From Chroococcidiopsis sp. CCMEE 29 (lineage in GTDB: Bacteria > Cyanobacteriota > Cyanobacteriia > Cyanobacteriales > Chroococcidiopsidaceae): 64,000 nt of DNA. The notes under the pieces were generated by a model, which saw nothing but the letters and a program-made list of their open reading frames with translations, had not been told where the DNA came from and searched no databases. The stretch covers positions 1,229,001-1,293,000 of the forward strand of contig NZ_CP083761.1 in assembly GCF_023558375.1 (NCBI RefSeq), read 5' to 3'. This document shows, in pieces, positions 9,053 through 17,773 of this stretch (its first letter is position 1; each line of letters opens with the position of its first letter). The position numbers were made by a program, and so were the translations under genes.

Positions 9053-9715
9053 ATGGGCAGAAAAATTGCATTATGGCTGATATGGGCTGGTTTCATTGCC
9101 TATGTCTTGTTTCTAGCTCCGCCGATTCACTGGCAGGAAACATTAAACTTACTGAGAAAGATCTTGACATTGCAGTGGGCAGATATTAACCCAATTATCT
9201 TGTCCTTATTCTCCTTAGTTGGCATCTGGATATTAATCTATAGTTGTGTTTTATTCTTTGATGGCAGGATGCAAAAGATTCCTTTTTGGCCTTTTGCCTT
9301 GGCATCAGTGGGGACGGGCGTAATTGGTTTGACACCCTACTTAGCTCTACGTGAGGCAAATCAAGAGTTCTCTGGACGCAAGGATGCCTGGTTGCAACTG
9401 CTAGATTCTCGTTCAACGGGGATTATACTCACGCTCAGTACAATTGGCTTGCTGGCATATGGGTTGCTAGCTGGAGATTGGGCAGATTTTATTCAGCAAT
9501 TCCAAAGCGATCGCTTTATCAATGGCATGAGTTTGGCATTTTGTCTGTTCTGCTTGTTGTTCCCGACAACACTTGGCGATGACATGGCGCGCCGAGGTTT
9601 TTTAAGCAATTCCCAGCTGTTTTGGCTAATAGCGCTGGTACCGCTGTTTGGTCCGCTTGTCTATCTTTGCTGGCGTCCGCCTTTAAGGGAAACCTCTGCT
9701 GAAGCAGCACCATAA
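9053..9715 (+). CDS. Multi-pass membrane protein, tandem paralogue 2
   Basis: 220 residues, second of the three paralogues, with all shared blocks: GRKIALWLIWAGFIAYVLFL, YSCVLFFDGRMQKIPFWPFA, LREANQEFSGRKD, LLDSRSTG, LGDDMARRGFL and PLFGPLVYLCWRPPL. It is closer to paralogue 3 at the N-terminus (both begin MGRKIALWLIW) than to paralogue 1. It follows paralogue 1 by 22 bp and precedes paralogue 3 by 94 bp, so it is probably in the same transcript. Function unknown. Confidence 0.75.
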   Translation: MGRKIALWLIWAGFIAYVLFLAPPIHWQETLNLLRKILTLQWADINPIILSLFSLVGIWILIYSCVLFFDGRMQKIPFWPFALASVGTGVIGLTPYLALREANQEFSGRKDAWLQLLDSRSTGIILTLSTIGLLAYGLLAGDWADFIQQFQSDRFINGMSLAFCLFCLLFPTTLGDDMARRGFLSNSQLFWLIALVPLFGPLVYLCWRPPLRETSAEAAP

Positions 9716-9809
9716 GCTGTCCCCAAACTTGACTTAAGGGAGACGTGGCAGATTACATCTCTACTTTAGAATTGAGGCACTGAGCGGCACGAAGCTAGCG
9801 GTCAAGTTT

Positions 9810-10481
9810 ATGGGCAGAAAAATTGCACTGTGGTTGATCTGGGTGGGATTTGTTGGCTATGTCTTATGGCTGGCTCCACTCGATCAACCGGATACATTGC
9901 CACTGGTTTTAAAGCTGGTAACGTTCCAGTGGGGAGACTTAAACGCAATTCTTGTGGCTATATTCTGCCTCATGGGCGTATGGCCGATGATCTACGCTTG
10001 TTTAATGTTTGTTGATAGCAGAATGCAGCAAGTTCGTGCATGGCCCAGTTTCTTAGCGTCCAACGGCACGGGAATTATTGGACTTTTCCCTTATTTGATC
10101 CTGCGTGAGTCCAATCAAGAATTTTACGGAGCGAAGAATGTCTGGCTGAAACTTCTAGATTCCCGCAATACAGGTGTTGCCCTTTTATTAAGCACAGTGG
10201 GCTTACTAGCCTATGCCTGGTTAGCTGGAGATTGGGGAGATTTTGTGCAGCAGTGGCAAACGAGACACTTCGTTAATGCAATTACCTGGGATTTTTGCCT
10301 GATGCCGCTGGGTTTTCCATCGCTATTGGGAGATGATATGGCACGGCGCGGTCTTAAAAATTCCCGAGTTTTCTGGGTGGTGGCGTTGGTTCCTCTGTTT
10401 GGTCCACTTTTCTATCTCTGTCTGCGTCCGCCTTTACGGGAAACAACAATTAAAGGAACTGCAGTTCCACAGTCTATTTAG
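9810..10481 (+). CDS. Multi-pass membrane protein, tandem paralogue 3
   Basis: 223 residues, third paralogue, with the same blocks (MGRKIALWLIW, GVWPMIYACLMFVDSRMQ, LRESNQEFYGAKN, LLDSRNTG, LLGDDMARRGLKN, PLFGPLFYLCLRPPL). All three copies lack frameshifts, so the family has been retained since it duplicated. A small hairpin TAGTAC-TTGT-GTACTA overlaps the end of the gene and could mark a transcript end. Confidence 0.75.
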   Translation: MGRKIALWLIWVGFVGYVLWLAPLDQPDTLPLVLKLVTFQWGDLNAILVAIFCLMGVWPMIYACLMFVDSRMQQVRAWPSFLASNGTGIIGLFPYLILRESNQEFYGAKNVWLKLLDSRNTGVALLLSTVGLLAYAWLAGDWGDFVQQWQTRHFVNAITWDFCLMPLGFPSLLGDDMARRGLKNSRVFWVVALVPLFGPLFYLCLRPPLRETTIKGTAVPQSI

Positions 10482-10556
10482 TACTTGTGTACTATTAGAG
10501 TTAGAGTCAGTGGCAGACCTAAAAGTTAAAGAAGAGCAAGGAGAACCAAATCAGTC

Positions 10557-10943
10557 ATGACGGTAGAAGAGCTGAGAAAGAACGACATGATGAGCCATCT
10601 GCTTGATGCCCTTGATGGAGGCAAAGATATTGGCCACTACGGCAGACTAGTGTTTGCAATGGTGGCGCGTCACTTTTTAAGTGAGGATGAGTTGATTAGC
10701 TACCTCCAGCAGGATTCCGACTTTAGTGAAGCGGAGGCACGTAGCCTTTATAAGCAGGTGCAAGGTAAAGACTACAATCCACCCCGGCGGGAACGTGTAT
10801 TGGAATGGCAGCAGCACCAAGAATTCCCTATTTGCCCTAACCCTGATGACCCCGATACTTGCAACGTGTATAAGGACTTGCAATTCCCAGAACACGTTTA
10901 TGAACATATCTCGGAATACTACGAACACAAGAGCGATCGCTAG
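10557..10943 (+). CDS. Conserved cyanobacterial protein of unknown function
   Basis: Soluble acidic protein of 128 residues starting MTVEELRKNDMMSHLLDALD. The block GKDIGHYGRLVFAMVARHFL and the C-terminal PICPNPDDPDTCNVYKDLQF look strongly constrained, with two cysteines (residues 93 and 102) that could bind metal or form a disulfide. I recall near-identical proteins in other cyanobacteria but no known function. A good ribosome-binding site (AAGGAGA) lies upstream of the ATG. Confidence 0.75.
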   Translation: MTVEELRKNDMMSHLLDALDGGKDIGHYGRLVFAMVARHFLSEDELISYLQQDSDFSEAEARSLYKQVQGKDYNPPRRERVLEWQQHQEFPICPNPDDPDTCNVYKDLQFPEHVYEHISEYYEHKSDR

Positions 10944-10991
10944 CAGCCACTATAAAACGGCTAATAAATCTAGCCACGCTGTAGTTGGAAC

Positions 10992-12827
10992 ATGAAGACA
11001 AAGAAACGGAACCCCCCGCGACTACTGCGAAAACTAAGCCAATCGTTTGGGGTGTTTCAGTATAATGGGCGGGCTGTGGAACTGGTATGGAATACTAGTC
11101 GCGCTCTGACAATAATTTTTGCCATTTTGACTTTGGTAGCTGGTTTACTTCCAGCAGCGATCGCCTATGTCGGCAAGTTGATTGTTGATAGTGTAGTTTT
11201 GGCTTCTCAGTCTGGATTGCAGAGCGATCGCTTTCTGGCACTAGGCTACCTGGGAATCGAAGCAATTTTGGTGGCATTGCTGGCAGGCAGCCAACGGGGA
11301 CTTACCATTTGCCAGTCCTTGCTACGGGTGTTGCTGGGTCAGAAGGTAAATGTGATGATCCTGGAGAAGGCGCTCACCCTCGATCTCGTTCACTTTGAGG
11401 ACTCGGAGTTTTACGACAAGTTGACTACAGCGCGGCGAGAAGCATCAAGCCGTCCTCTGTCACTGGTAAGTCGTACCTTCAAGCTATTTCAAGATGCCCT
11501 TTCTTTGATCACCTACGGCGGTCTGCTGCTACAGTTCTCAGGTTGGACGGTGGCAGTGTTGATCTTATCAGCGGTGCCTGCCTTCGTAGCCGAAACTCGG
11601 TTTGCTGGGGAAGCCTTTCGCTTATTCCGCTGGCGCGCGCCGGAAACGCGGGAACAGAACTATCTGGAAACTTTGCTAGCCCGTGAAGACTACGCCAAAG
11701 AGGTGCAGTTGTACCAGCTAGGACCAATGCTGCTAAAACGCTACCGTTCTATCTTTGATCGACTCTATGGCGAAGACCGAGACTTGACCATCCGGCGGGG
11801 AGTGTGGGGATATCTGCTGGGGTTGCTGAGTACTGGGGGCTTTTACATTGCCTATGCCTGGATTGTACTGGAAGCGATCGCGGGGCGGATTTCCCTGGGA
11901 GACATGACCATGTATCTAATCGTTTTCAGGCAGGGACAAACCACCTTTTCTGGAACTCTGACTTCAATCGGGGGAATGTATGAAGATAACCTTTACTTGT
12001 CTAATCTCTATGAATTTCTAGAGCAGGACATACCCAAATCCAAAGGTTGGGCTACTAAGGGACTGATTCCTGGCGATGGAATTCGCTTCGAGAATGTGTC
12101 ATTCCAGTACCCAGGCAGCCTGAAACCTGCCTTGCAAAACGTCTCACTCCATTTAAAACCTGGGGAGAAGCTAGCGATCGTAGGTGAAAACGGCTCGGGA
12201 AAAACTACTTTAATTAAGCTTCTAACTAGGCTTTACACGCCAGATGCAGGGCGAATTTTCCTAGATGGTCGAGACTTACAGGAATGGGATATTGAGATTC
12301 TGCACCAACGAATTGGCGTCATCTTTCAGAACTTCGTTCGCTACCAGTTTACTGTGGGCGAGAACATAGGCGTTGGAGATGTAGAACACCTAGATGACAC
12401 AAACCGCTGGCAAATCGCTGCTGAAAAGGGTATGGCGCAACCCTTTATTGAGCCAATGCCTGAACGCTTTCAGACACAGTTAGGTCGTTGGTTTAAAGGC
12501 GGACAGGAACTTTCAGGAGGTCAGTGGCAGAAAATTGCTCTTTCCCGTGCCTTTATGCGAACCGGAGCAGATATCTTGGTGCTAGACGAACCAACAGCAG
12601 CAATGGATGCAGAAGCTGAGATGACGATCTTCAATCACTTTCGTGCCCTGACGCAAAACCAGATGGTTATCCTGATCTCTCACCGCTTCTCGACTGTACG
12701 GATGGCAGATACTATTGTGGTTTTATCAGCAGGGGAACTGATAGAGCAGGGAACCCACGAGGAATTATTGAAGCTTAAAGGACGCTACGCCCGACTCTTC
12801 CGGCTGCAAGCTGCGGGATACCGTTAA
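10992..12827 (+). CDS. ABC exporter, fused permease-ATPase
   Basis: Half-transporter of 611 residues: membrane domain in the first 340 residues, then an ATPase domain. Walker A GENGSGKT at 398-405, Q-loop FQNFV, signature LSGGQ at 507-511, Walker B ILVLDE at 528-533, and ISHR for the H-loop. It should form a homodimer or pair with another half-transporter and export its substrate. The substrate is unknown; this layout is used for lipids, peptides and drugs. It starts 48 bp after the conserved hypothetical gene, suggesting co-transcription. A spaced inverted repeat follows and could terminate the transcript. Confidence 0.9.
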   Translation: MKTKKRNPPRLLRKLSQSFGVFQYNGRAVELVWNTSRALTIIFAILTLVAGLLPAAIAYVGKLIVDSVVLASQSGLQSDRFLALGYLGIEAILVALLAGSQRGLTICQSLLRVLLGQKVNVMILEKALTLDLVHFEDSEFYDKLTTARREASSRPLSLVSRTFKLFQDALSLITYGGLLLQFSGWTVAVLILSAVPAFVAETRFAGEAFRLFRWRAPETREQNYLETLLAREDYAKEVQLYQLGPMLLKRYRSIFDRLYGEDRDLTIRRGVWGYLLGLLSTGGFYIAYAWIVLEAIAGRISLGDMTMYLIVFRQGQTTFSGTLTSIGGMYEDNLYLSNLYEFLEQDIPKSKGWATKGLIPGDGIRFENVSFQYPGSLKPALQNVSLHLKPGEKLAIVGENGSGKTTLIKLLTRLYTPDAGRIFLDGRDLQEWDIEILHQRIGVIFQNFVRYQFTVGENIGVGDVEHLDDTNRWQIAAEKGMAQPFIEPMPERFQTQLGRWFKGGQELSGGQWQKIALSRAFMRTGADILVLDEPTAAMDAEAEMTIFNHFRALTQNQMVILISHRFSTVRMADTIVVLSAGELIEQGTHEELLKLKGRYARLFRLQAAGYR

Positions 12828-12832
12828 CAGTA

Positions 12833-12896
12833 GTAGGGGCGGGTTTTTCTGAGCTGTCTGGGTGGCTACAGGCATGTATAGTAAACCCGCCCTTAC
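12833..12896. repeat. Spaced inverted repeat GTAGGGGCGGGTTT
   Basis: Arms at 12833-12846 and 12883-12896 are complementary over 14 bp with one mismatch, separated by 36 bp. The arm sequence GTAGGGGCGGGTTT is a dispersed palindromic motif. A degenerate half-copy (GTAGGGGCAGGTTT) occurs at about 35824. It lies just after the ABC exporter and could double as a terminator. Confidence 0.65.
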
Positions 12897-13008
12897 CCAG
12901 TTTTGAATTAAAGTCGAGATACGTAAAGAATTCCTAAATCTGCGAACGAGTTTGCTGTTGGAGCGTCCCAATCAGTGGGAACTCTATGCGTTCTAAGACG
13001 TTTGCGGT

Positions 13009-13221
13009 ATGATATCACCCTCTCAGGATTCTACCCCTACACCTAGCAAGCTACACCAAAGCTTGACAGAGCAGGATGTCATTCACGAAATTCAATCGGA
13101 ACTATTGCTATTAGCCCGGCTTGCTCCGGACGAGGCAACTGAGAGTTGGCAGAAACTGCCCATGCGCCTTGGAGATTGGAGTAGTAATTTAGAAAGCGAA
13201 ATTAGTAGCTCCCTCTGGTAA
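13009..13221 (+). CDS. Small hypothetical protein
   Basis: 70 residues, Ser/Thr-rich at the N-terminus, then HEIQSELLLLARLAPDEATE and SWQKLPMRLGDW, which looks like a genuine helical segment. No recognised family, no membrane segment. No clear ribosome-binding site. It is followed 103 bp later by the DUF3891 gene. Composition resembles real coding sequence but conservation cannot be checked here. Confidence 0.5.
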   Translation: MISPSQDSTPTPSKLHQSLTEQDVIHEIQSELLLLARLAPDEATESWQKLPMRLGDWSSNLESEISSSLW

Positions 13222-13324
13222 GGAAAACTGCCAAATTAGACTTAAGGTTAAATCTGCGGCTAGAAGACGAAGCCATCCCAGAAGGTTAGCTTGAAGAAAA
13301 TGCATCACTGATTGGGAGGCTTTC

Positions 13325-14110
13325 ATGCTACATCGCCAAGATCCAGCAGGAATCATTGTCCTCACACAACCGACTCACGCTTGGGTCTCTGGCTGTTTAG
13401 CACGGGCGTGGGGAAATGAACACTTTGGTTTTTTTGCACCGACAGAACAAGTTTGTCTGGGTGCAGAACAACATGACATTGGTTGGCTAACGTGGGAAAA
13501 TCTGCCCACCTTGAACTCAAAGACCGGCTATCCTCATAACTTCATGGAGATGCCGACAGAAGTGCATGTGGGTCTTTGGTCTGCTGCTAAACAGCTAACG
13601 CTGCCCTTGGGCAGATATGTGACGCTGCTCGTCTCACTTCATGGTACTGGACTATATGAGCGTTTCAGAAGTTGGGAGAATTCTCCTCAATCCTCTCAAG
13701 TGGTGCAAGCATTTCTGCAACAAGAGTATGCTTTCCAGAAACAGCTTACTGCTAGTCTTCTAGACGATCCCTACTATGCATCCTATGCAATACCAGAAGT
13801 AATCAAGCGCAACCGCTGTTTGGTGGCAATTTGGGATAGCCTCTCGTTGGCTATATGCACGGGAGTGCGTAATCAGCAGCAACTCAATCAGGTACCTACG
13901 GCATTCGGTGAAACCACACTTACTTTAACCCCACTGGATGACGACGCTACGCAGATAAAAGTAGATCCGTGGCCGTTTCAGCAGGGTGAGGTGAAACTTG
14001 TGTATGAGGGGCGGATGTTGCGAGAGAAGTTTACAGATGAAACTGCGATGCGTGCTGCACTTGTGAATGCTAACTGGCGCACAATTACAACTATCCTGAG
14101 TCCAAACTGA
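13325..14110 (+). CDS. DUF3891 family protein
   Basis: 261-residue soluble protein matching the DUF3891 pattern. After an N-terminal strand come QPTHAWVSGCLARAWGN, EQHDIGWLTWE around residue 50, PHNFMEMP around 73 and VSLHGTGLYERF around 102. The His and Asp residues in HAW, QHDIGW and SLHG resemble the metal ligands of an HD-type hydrolase, but that is inference. The family has no assigned function that I know of. The ATG is preceded by GGGAGG at 13314-13319, a good ribosome-binding site. Confidence 0.8.
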   Translation: MLHRQDPAGIIVLTQPTHAWVSGCLARAWGNEHFGFFAPTEQVCLGAEQHDIGWLTWENLPTLNSKTGYPHNFMEMPTEVHVGLWSAAKQLTLPLGRYVTLLVSLHGTGLYERFRSWENSPQSSQVVQAFLQQEYAFQKQLTASLLDDPYYASYAIPEVIKRNRCLVAIWDSLSLAICTGVRNQQQLNQVPTAFGETTLTLTPLDDDATQIKVDPWPFQQGEVKLVYEGRMLREKFTDETAMRAALVNANWRTITTILSPN

Positions 14111-14164
14111 TAGCTTTAGAGTAAATAGCTCTTCCTTGCCTGCTAAACTCCAGCCACAGACAAA

Positions 14165-14338
14165 TTAGCTCCTCTCTTTAGCATCCCCGGTAATCAAGGT
14201 TCGCGTCAGAGTCCACAGTGACCAGGAAAGAGCCGAAACTAAAAGGACAATCATCAACAGGGCTAGACCAGAAAAAGGAGCTATGAGTGAAATCAGCAAC
14301 AAACCTAACAGCAAAATCATCAACACTGAATTTCTCAT
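14165..14338 (-). CDS. Small membrane protein, 57 residues
   Basis: Minus-strand frame from ATG at 14338 to TAA at 14165. It encodes MRNSVLMILLLGLLLISLIA, PFSGLALLMIVLLVSALSWS and LWTLTRTLITGDAKERS. Two hydrophobic stretches separated by a Pro-containing turn predict a hairpin membrane peptide with a basic C-terminal tail. An A-rich stretch (AAAAAAG) precedes the start. It fills the otherwise empty gap between DUF3891 and the hydrolase. Function unknown. The composition and clean termini argue for a real gene, but it needs homologues. Confidence 0.55.
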   Translation of the reverse strand: MRNSVLMILLLGLLLISLIAPFSGLALLMIVLLVSALSWSLWTLTRTLITGDAKERS

Positions 14339-14453
14339 ATCTTTTTTATTTAATTAACGGAGTGGTACTCTTAAAGGCTATGGCGTCGAGCCTTGATTGA
14401 CCTCTAACTTGAGCAACATTCAAGTTGTTGGGGCTCAGAATGATTCGATGACA

Positions 14454-16151
14454 TTAGCGAATGAAGGGAGCGAACTGGGTTAGTGGTAGGGATTGCAAAA
14501 GGCTTAGATTCAAAGGGTCTTGACTAATGGCTTGAGCGTAGGAAGAGCTAAGGTAGGGGCGATATTGTGGCGCTTTAGCAAGATGAGTTTGAAAGAAAGC
14601 CACACTCAAGGCATCCATATAACGACGAGCGATCGCGGGGTTTGGACCAATAACTTGAGTAGGTACTGCCACTGGCTCTTTGGCGGGATCGGATTGACCG
14701 ATAGTGGAAAAGTGGGTTCCACCTCTGATTAAGGCGAAATATTTCTCTGGAGTGGATAGCCAGGAGAAAGGCAGCAGTTGTTCCGATAATATTGGTGCAA
14801 AGGTGTCAGCACTACTGCCGACAATCATCACAGGGATTTTAATTTGGCTGATGCCAGCTTTGCCAAACAAGCTGCTAGTAATCGGGTTAATTGCGATCGC
14901 CGCCTTGATTCTTTCATCTTGCAAATCATACTGATTGGGAGGTAACTGGAGCGCTCGACACTGAAGCAGCAGCGACACATTCCAGGAATCATTCAGAGTT
15001 ACACAGTCCTTTTCTAGTTGGTCAAAGTTAAGTTCAGCCCCTGCTAATGCTAGTGCTGTATAGCCCCCAAATGATTGACCAATTACTCCAACTTGTTGCA
15101 GGTTGAGTTTAAAGGTGGGGTTAGAGGAGTCAAGTAACTGAAGTTGATCCAGCAAAAATTTCACATCCAGAGGACGGTTAATAAATTCGTTCGGTTGTGC
15201 GACTTCATTAGCTCGACCACTGAGCAGCGCTCGCAATTGTGCAGTATTGCTACCTAGATGTTCGGGGACAGCAACGGCAAAACCATAAGAAGCTAATTGC
15301 TCAGCTAAGTATTCAAAGCTGGTGCGATCTGAACCTAAACCGTGGGAGATCACAATCACTGGTGCTGGTTCTGTGACCTCAGGAAAGTAAATATCGGCAA
15401 GGAAAGTGCGATTGCGGTGAAGGTCATTGAGCGTATACGTCTGTTTACGCCAGCTAATCTGTCCTGGTTGCCGTAAATCTGGTAATTGAGAGAAACTAGC
15501 TACCTGTTGGGGATTCGCACCTGCAGTTGACTGCTGCTCGACAAGCGCGAGCTCCTGACGTGTCTGGTTAATTAGTCTTTGTAGCTCTTCAGCAATCTGG
15601 AGACTACGCCGTAAATTAATGCGAATGCTGCGAGTGGGAAACTTATCCAACACATTCAGCAGCGTTAAGCCTTCTGGATCGGCTGCTGCTAAAATCAGTG
15701 CTGCTCGTAGAGCATAGAAACCTGGTTGACGAGCTTCAGTTTGAATCACTTGTCCTAGCCGATCCAGCAAAATTTCTCCCTGTGGTGTGTAAAGAAACTG
15801 CGAAACTGCAACTGGACTTAACTCAATCCGGGCGAGCAGAACACTCTGCAACTGAGCCAACTGTTGGGGGCTAATATAATCTACGTAGGCAGCTAAGTCG
15901 TCGTCAAGTTTGCCTTCCTTGGCATAAGCTTCTAAAGCAGCAACAGAAATTGAACGTTCCAGAGCCCCATAAGAGATATAAATTCGCTCAGCTGCCACAG
16001 CAGAACTGGATGTGCCTGGTACCGGGACTAGCCAAAATCCTAAGCAACCCAACAGAACTCCTAGCCAAGTTGATTTACTACTGGGGTGAACGACTGAATA
16101 ACGTTTTTTGAGTCTAGCTCTGATGGATAAAGCAGCAAGAAGGCGATTCAT
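14454..16151 (-). CDS. DUF1400-type alpha/beta hydrolase
   Basis: Exported or membrane-anchored hydrolase of 565 residues. A basic N-terminus is followed by a hydrophobic segment (30-43) and an AVAAE-like cleavage context near 54. Residues 56-195 match the DUF1400 domain that cyanobacteria place before alpha/beta hydrolases. The hydrolase domain follows from about 240: VIVISHGLGSDR forms the oxyanion region, and GQSFGG around Ser360 is the nucleophile elbow. The order suggests a periplasmic esterase or lipase-like enzyme (dienelactone/PAF-acetylhydrolase type). Substrate not deducible. It is monocistronic on the minus strand. Confidence 0.85.
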   Translation of the reverse strand: MNRLLAALSIRARLKKRYSVVHPSSKSTWLGVLLGCLGFWLVPVPGTSSSAVAAERIYISYGALERSISVAALEAYAKEGKLDDDLAAYVDYISPQQLAQLQSVLLARIELSPVAVSQFLYTPQGEILLDRLGQVIQTEARQPGFYALRAALILAAADPEGLTLLNVLDKFPTRSIRINLRRSLQIAEELQRLINQTRQELALVEQQSTAGANPQQVASFSQLPDLRQPGQISWRKQTYTLNDLHRNRTFLADIYFPEVTEPAPVIVISHGLGSDRTSFEYLAEQLASYGFAVAVPEHLGSNTAQLRALLSGRANEVAQPNEFINRPLDVKFLLDQLQLLDSSNPTFKLNLQQVGVIGQSFGGYTALALAGAELNFDQLEKDCVTLNDSWNVSLLLQCRALQLPPNQYDLQDERIKAAIAINPITSSLFGKAGISQIKIPVMIVGSSADTFAPILSEQLLPFSWLSTPEKYFALIRGGTHFSTIGQSDPAKEPVAVPTQVIGPNPAIARRYMDALSVAFFQTHLAKAPQYRPYLSSSYAQAISQDPLNLSLLQSLPLTQFAPFIR

Positions 16152-16336
16152 TGGCGATCGCAGGGAGGGATTTTGTCATCCTCACCGCCGTTCTAATCTA
16201 GCTTGAATCCGCCAGATCTAACATTGAGACAAGAAAGCCAGATGGATAAATTTGACTATCTTAAGCTTTCCATAGCTCCAAATGACCCTGTTCCCGCAGA
16301 GGTGAGAAAATAACAAGGGCAGCGTTCGAGTGAAAG

Positions 16337-17698
16337 ATGGCAACCAAATCTAAAATTATTGTTCTGGATGATGACCCCACTGGTTCTCAAACTGTTCACA
16401 GTTGCCTGCTGCTGATGCAGTGGGATGTAGATACCTTAAGACTGGGATTGGCGGATGAGTCACCGATTTTCTTTGTACTGACGAACACGCGATCGCTTCC
16501 TCCAGAGCAAGCAGCCGCTGTTACTAGAGAAGTTTGCCACAACCTGAAGCCAGCCCTAGATGCTGAAAATATTCAAGATTTTCTCATTGTCAGTCGCTCC
16601 GATTCCACCTTGCGCGGGCATTATCCAATCGAAACAGATGTCATTGCTGAAGAACTCGGACCCTTTGATGCTCATTTCCTCGTCCCAGCTTTCTTTGAAG
16701 GGGGACGCATCACCCGCGACAGCGTGCATTACCTAATTATTGACGGCGTTCCCACTCCGGTGAATGAAACCGAATTTGCCCGTGATTCGGTCTTTGGCTA
16801 CACCCATAGTTACTTGCCTGATTACGTCGCCGAAAAGACCAAAGGGCGCATTTCATCTGAGTCAGTAGAGAGATTTTTATTAGAAGATATTCGCGCTGGT
16901 AAAGACATTGCAGGTAAAGTCTCTATCCTGGAAAGGTTACTAAACCTTACAGGTAATCAGTGTGTAGCTGTTGATGCTGAAACCCAAGACGATCTCAACC
17001 GCTTTGCTACTGATATTTTGACAGCAGCTAGTCAGGGTAAACGCTTTTTGTTTCGTAGTGCTGCCAGTCTCTTAACGGCATTAGCTGGATTACCACCTCA
17101 GCCAGTCCCCGCTGAGGAAATGTCCCAATATGTGCGGGAAAGCAAACCAGGTGCAGTGATCGTGGGGTCTCACGTTAAAAAGACCACCCAGCAGTTGGAA
17201 CAGCTATTGCAAGAAACTGGAATTGTTGGTATTGAAATTGATGTGGTTCAGTTGCTTGACGATTCTTTAGCACAACCAGGCAAGCTACTAACCCAGACCC
17301 TAGAAAAAGTTCATGCTGCCCACGACGCTGGGAAAACACCAGTAGTTTATACCAGCCGTGAGGAATTAGTCTTTGCAGATGTGCAGACGCGACTGTTGTT
17401 TGGGGCAGATGTTTCAGCTTTACTGATGGATATCGCGCGCGGTTTGCCAGCTGACATTGGATTTTTGATCGGTAAGGGAGGTATTACCTCTAACGATGTC
17501 TTAAGTAAGGGGCTTGCCTTGACTTCAGCACGGCTACTGGGTCAGATTTTAGCGGGTTGCTCAGTAGTACGCACCCCCGGCAATCATCCTCAATTTCCCA
17601 ACTTGCCTGTGGTACTTTTTCCGGGGAATGTAGGGGAGACAGATGCCTTAGTCACGATTTACAAAAGACTAACGTTCCCAGTCAGCGGCTGCAAGTAA
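16337..17698 (+). CDS. Four-carbon acid sugar kinase family protein (DUF1537)
   Basis: 453 residues. The N-terminal half has LDDDPTGSQTVHS at 10-22, characteristic of the family, with SRSDSTLRGHYP around 87 in the sugar-acid site. The C-terminal nucleotide-binding half contains GKGGITSNDVL around 380 and ends with PGNVGETDAL. Characterised members phosphorylate threonate, erythronate or related C4 sugar acids with ATP. In cyanobacteria the substrate is untested. No isomerase or dehydrogenase partner is adjacent, so the pathway is not clear here. Confidence 0.85.
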   Translation: MATKSKIIVLDDDPTGSQTVHSCLLLMQWDVDTLRLGLADESPIFFVLTNTRSLPPEQAAAVTREVCHNLKPALDAENIQDFLIVSRSDSTLRGHYPIETDVIAEELGPFDAHFLVPAFFEGGRITRDSVHYLIIDGVPTPVNETEFARDSVFGYTHSYLPDYVAEKTKGRISSESVERFLLEDIRAGKDIAGKVSILERLLNLTGNQCVAVDAETQDDLNRFATDILTAASQGKRFLFRSAASLLTALAGLPPQPVPAEEMSQYVRESKPGAVIVGSHVKKTTQQLEQLLQETGIVGIEIDVVQLLDDSLAQPGKLLTQTLEKVHAAHDAGKTPVVYTSREELVFADVQTRLLFGADVSALLMDIARGLPADIGFLIGKGGITSNDVLSKGLALTSARLLGQILAGCSVVRTPGNHPQFPNLPVVLFPGNVGETDALVTIYKRLTFPVSGCK

Positions 17699-17773
17699 CT
17701 TCGCATCATTACTCATTTTAAGACTCCCTTAAAATGGTTCAAACTCCTACTACACCCCTTACGCTAGAAGAAT

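Noticed and set aside
16242-16316. 24-codon frame MDKFDYLKLSIAPNDPVPAE upstream of the sugar-acid kinase
   Set aside because: Very short, no ribosome site, no family. It is more likely leader sequence.
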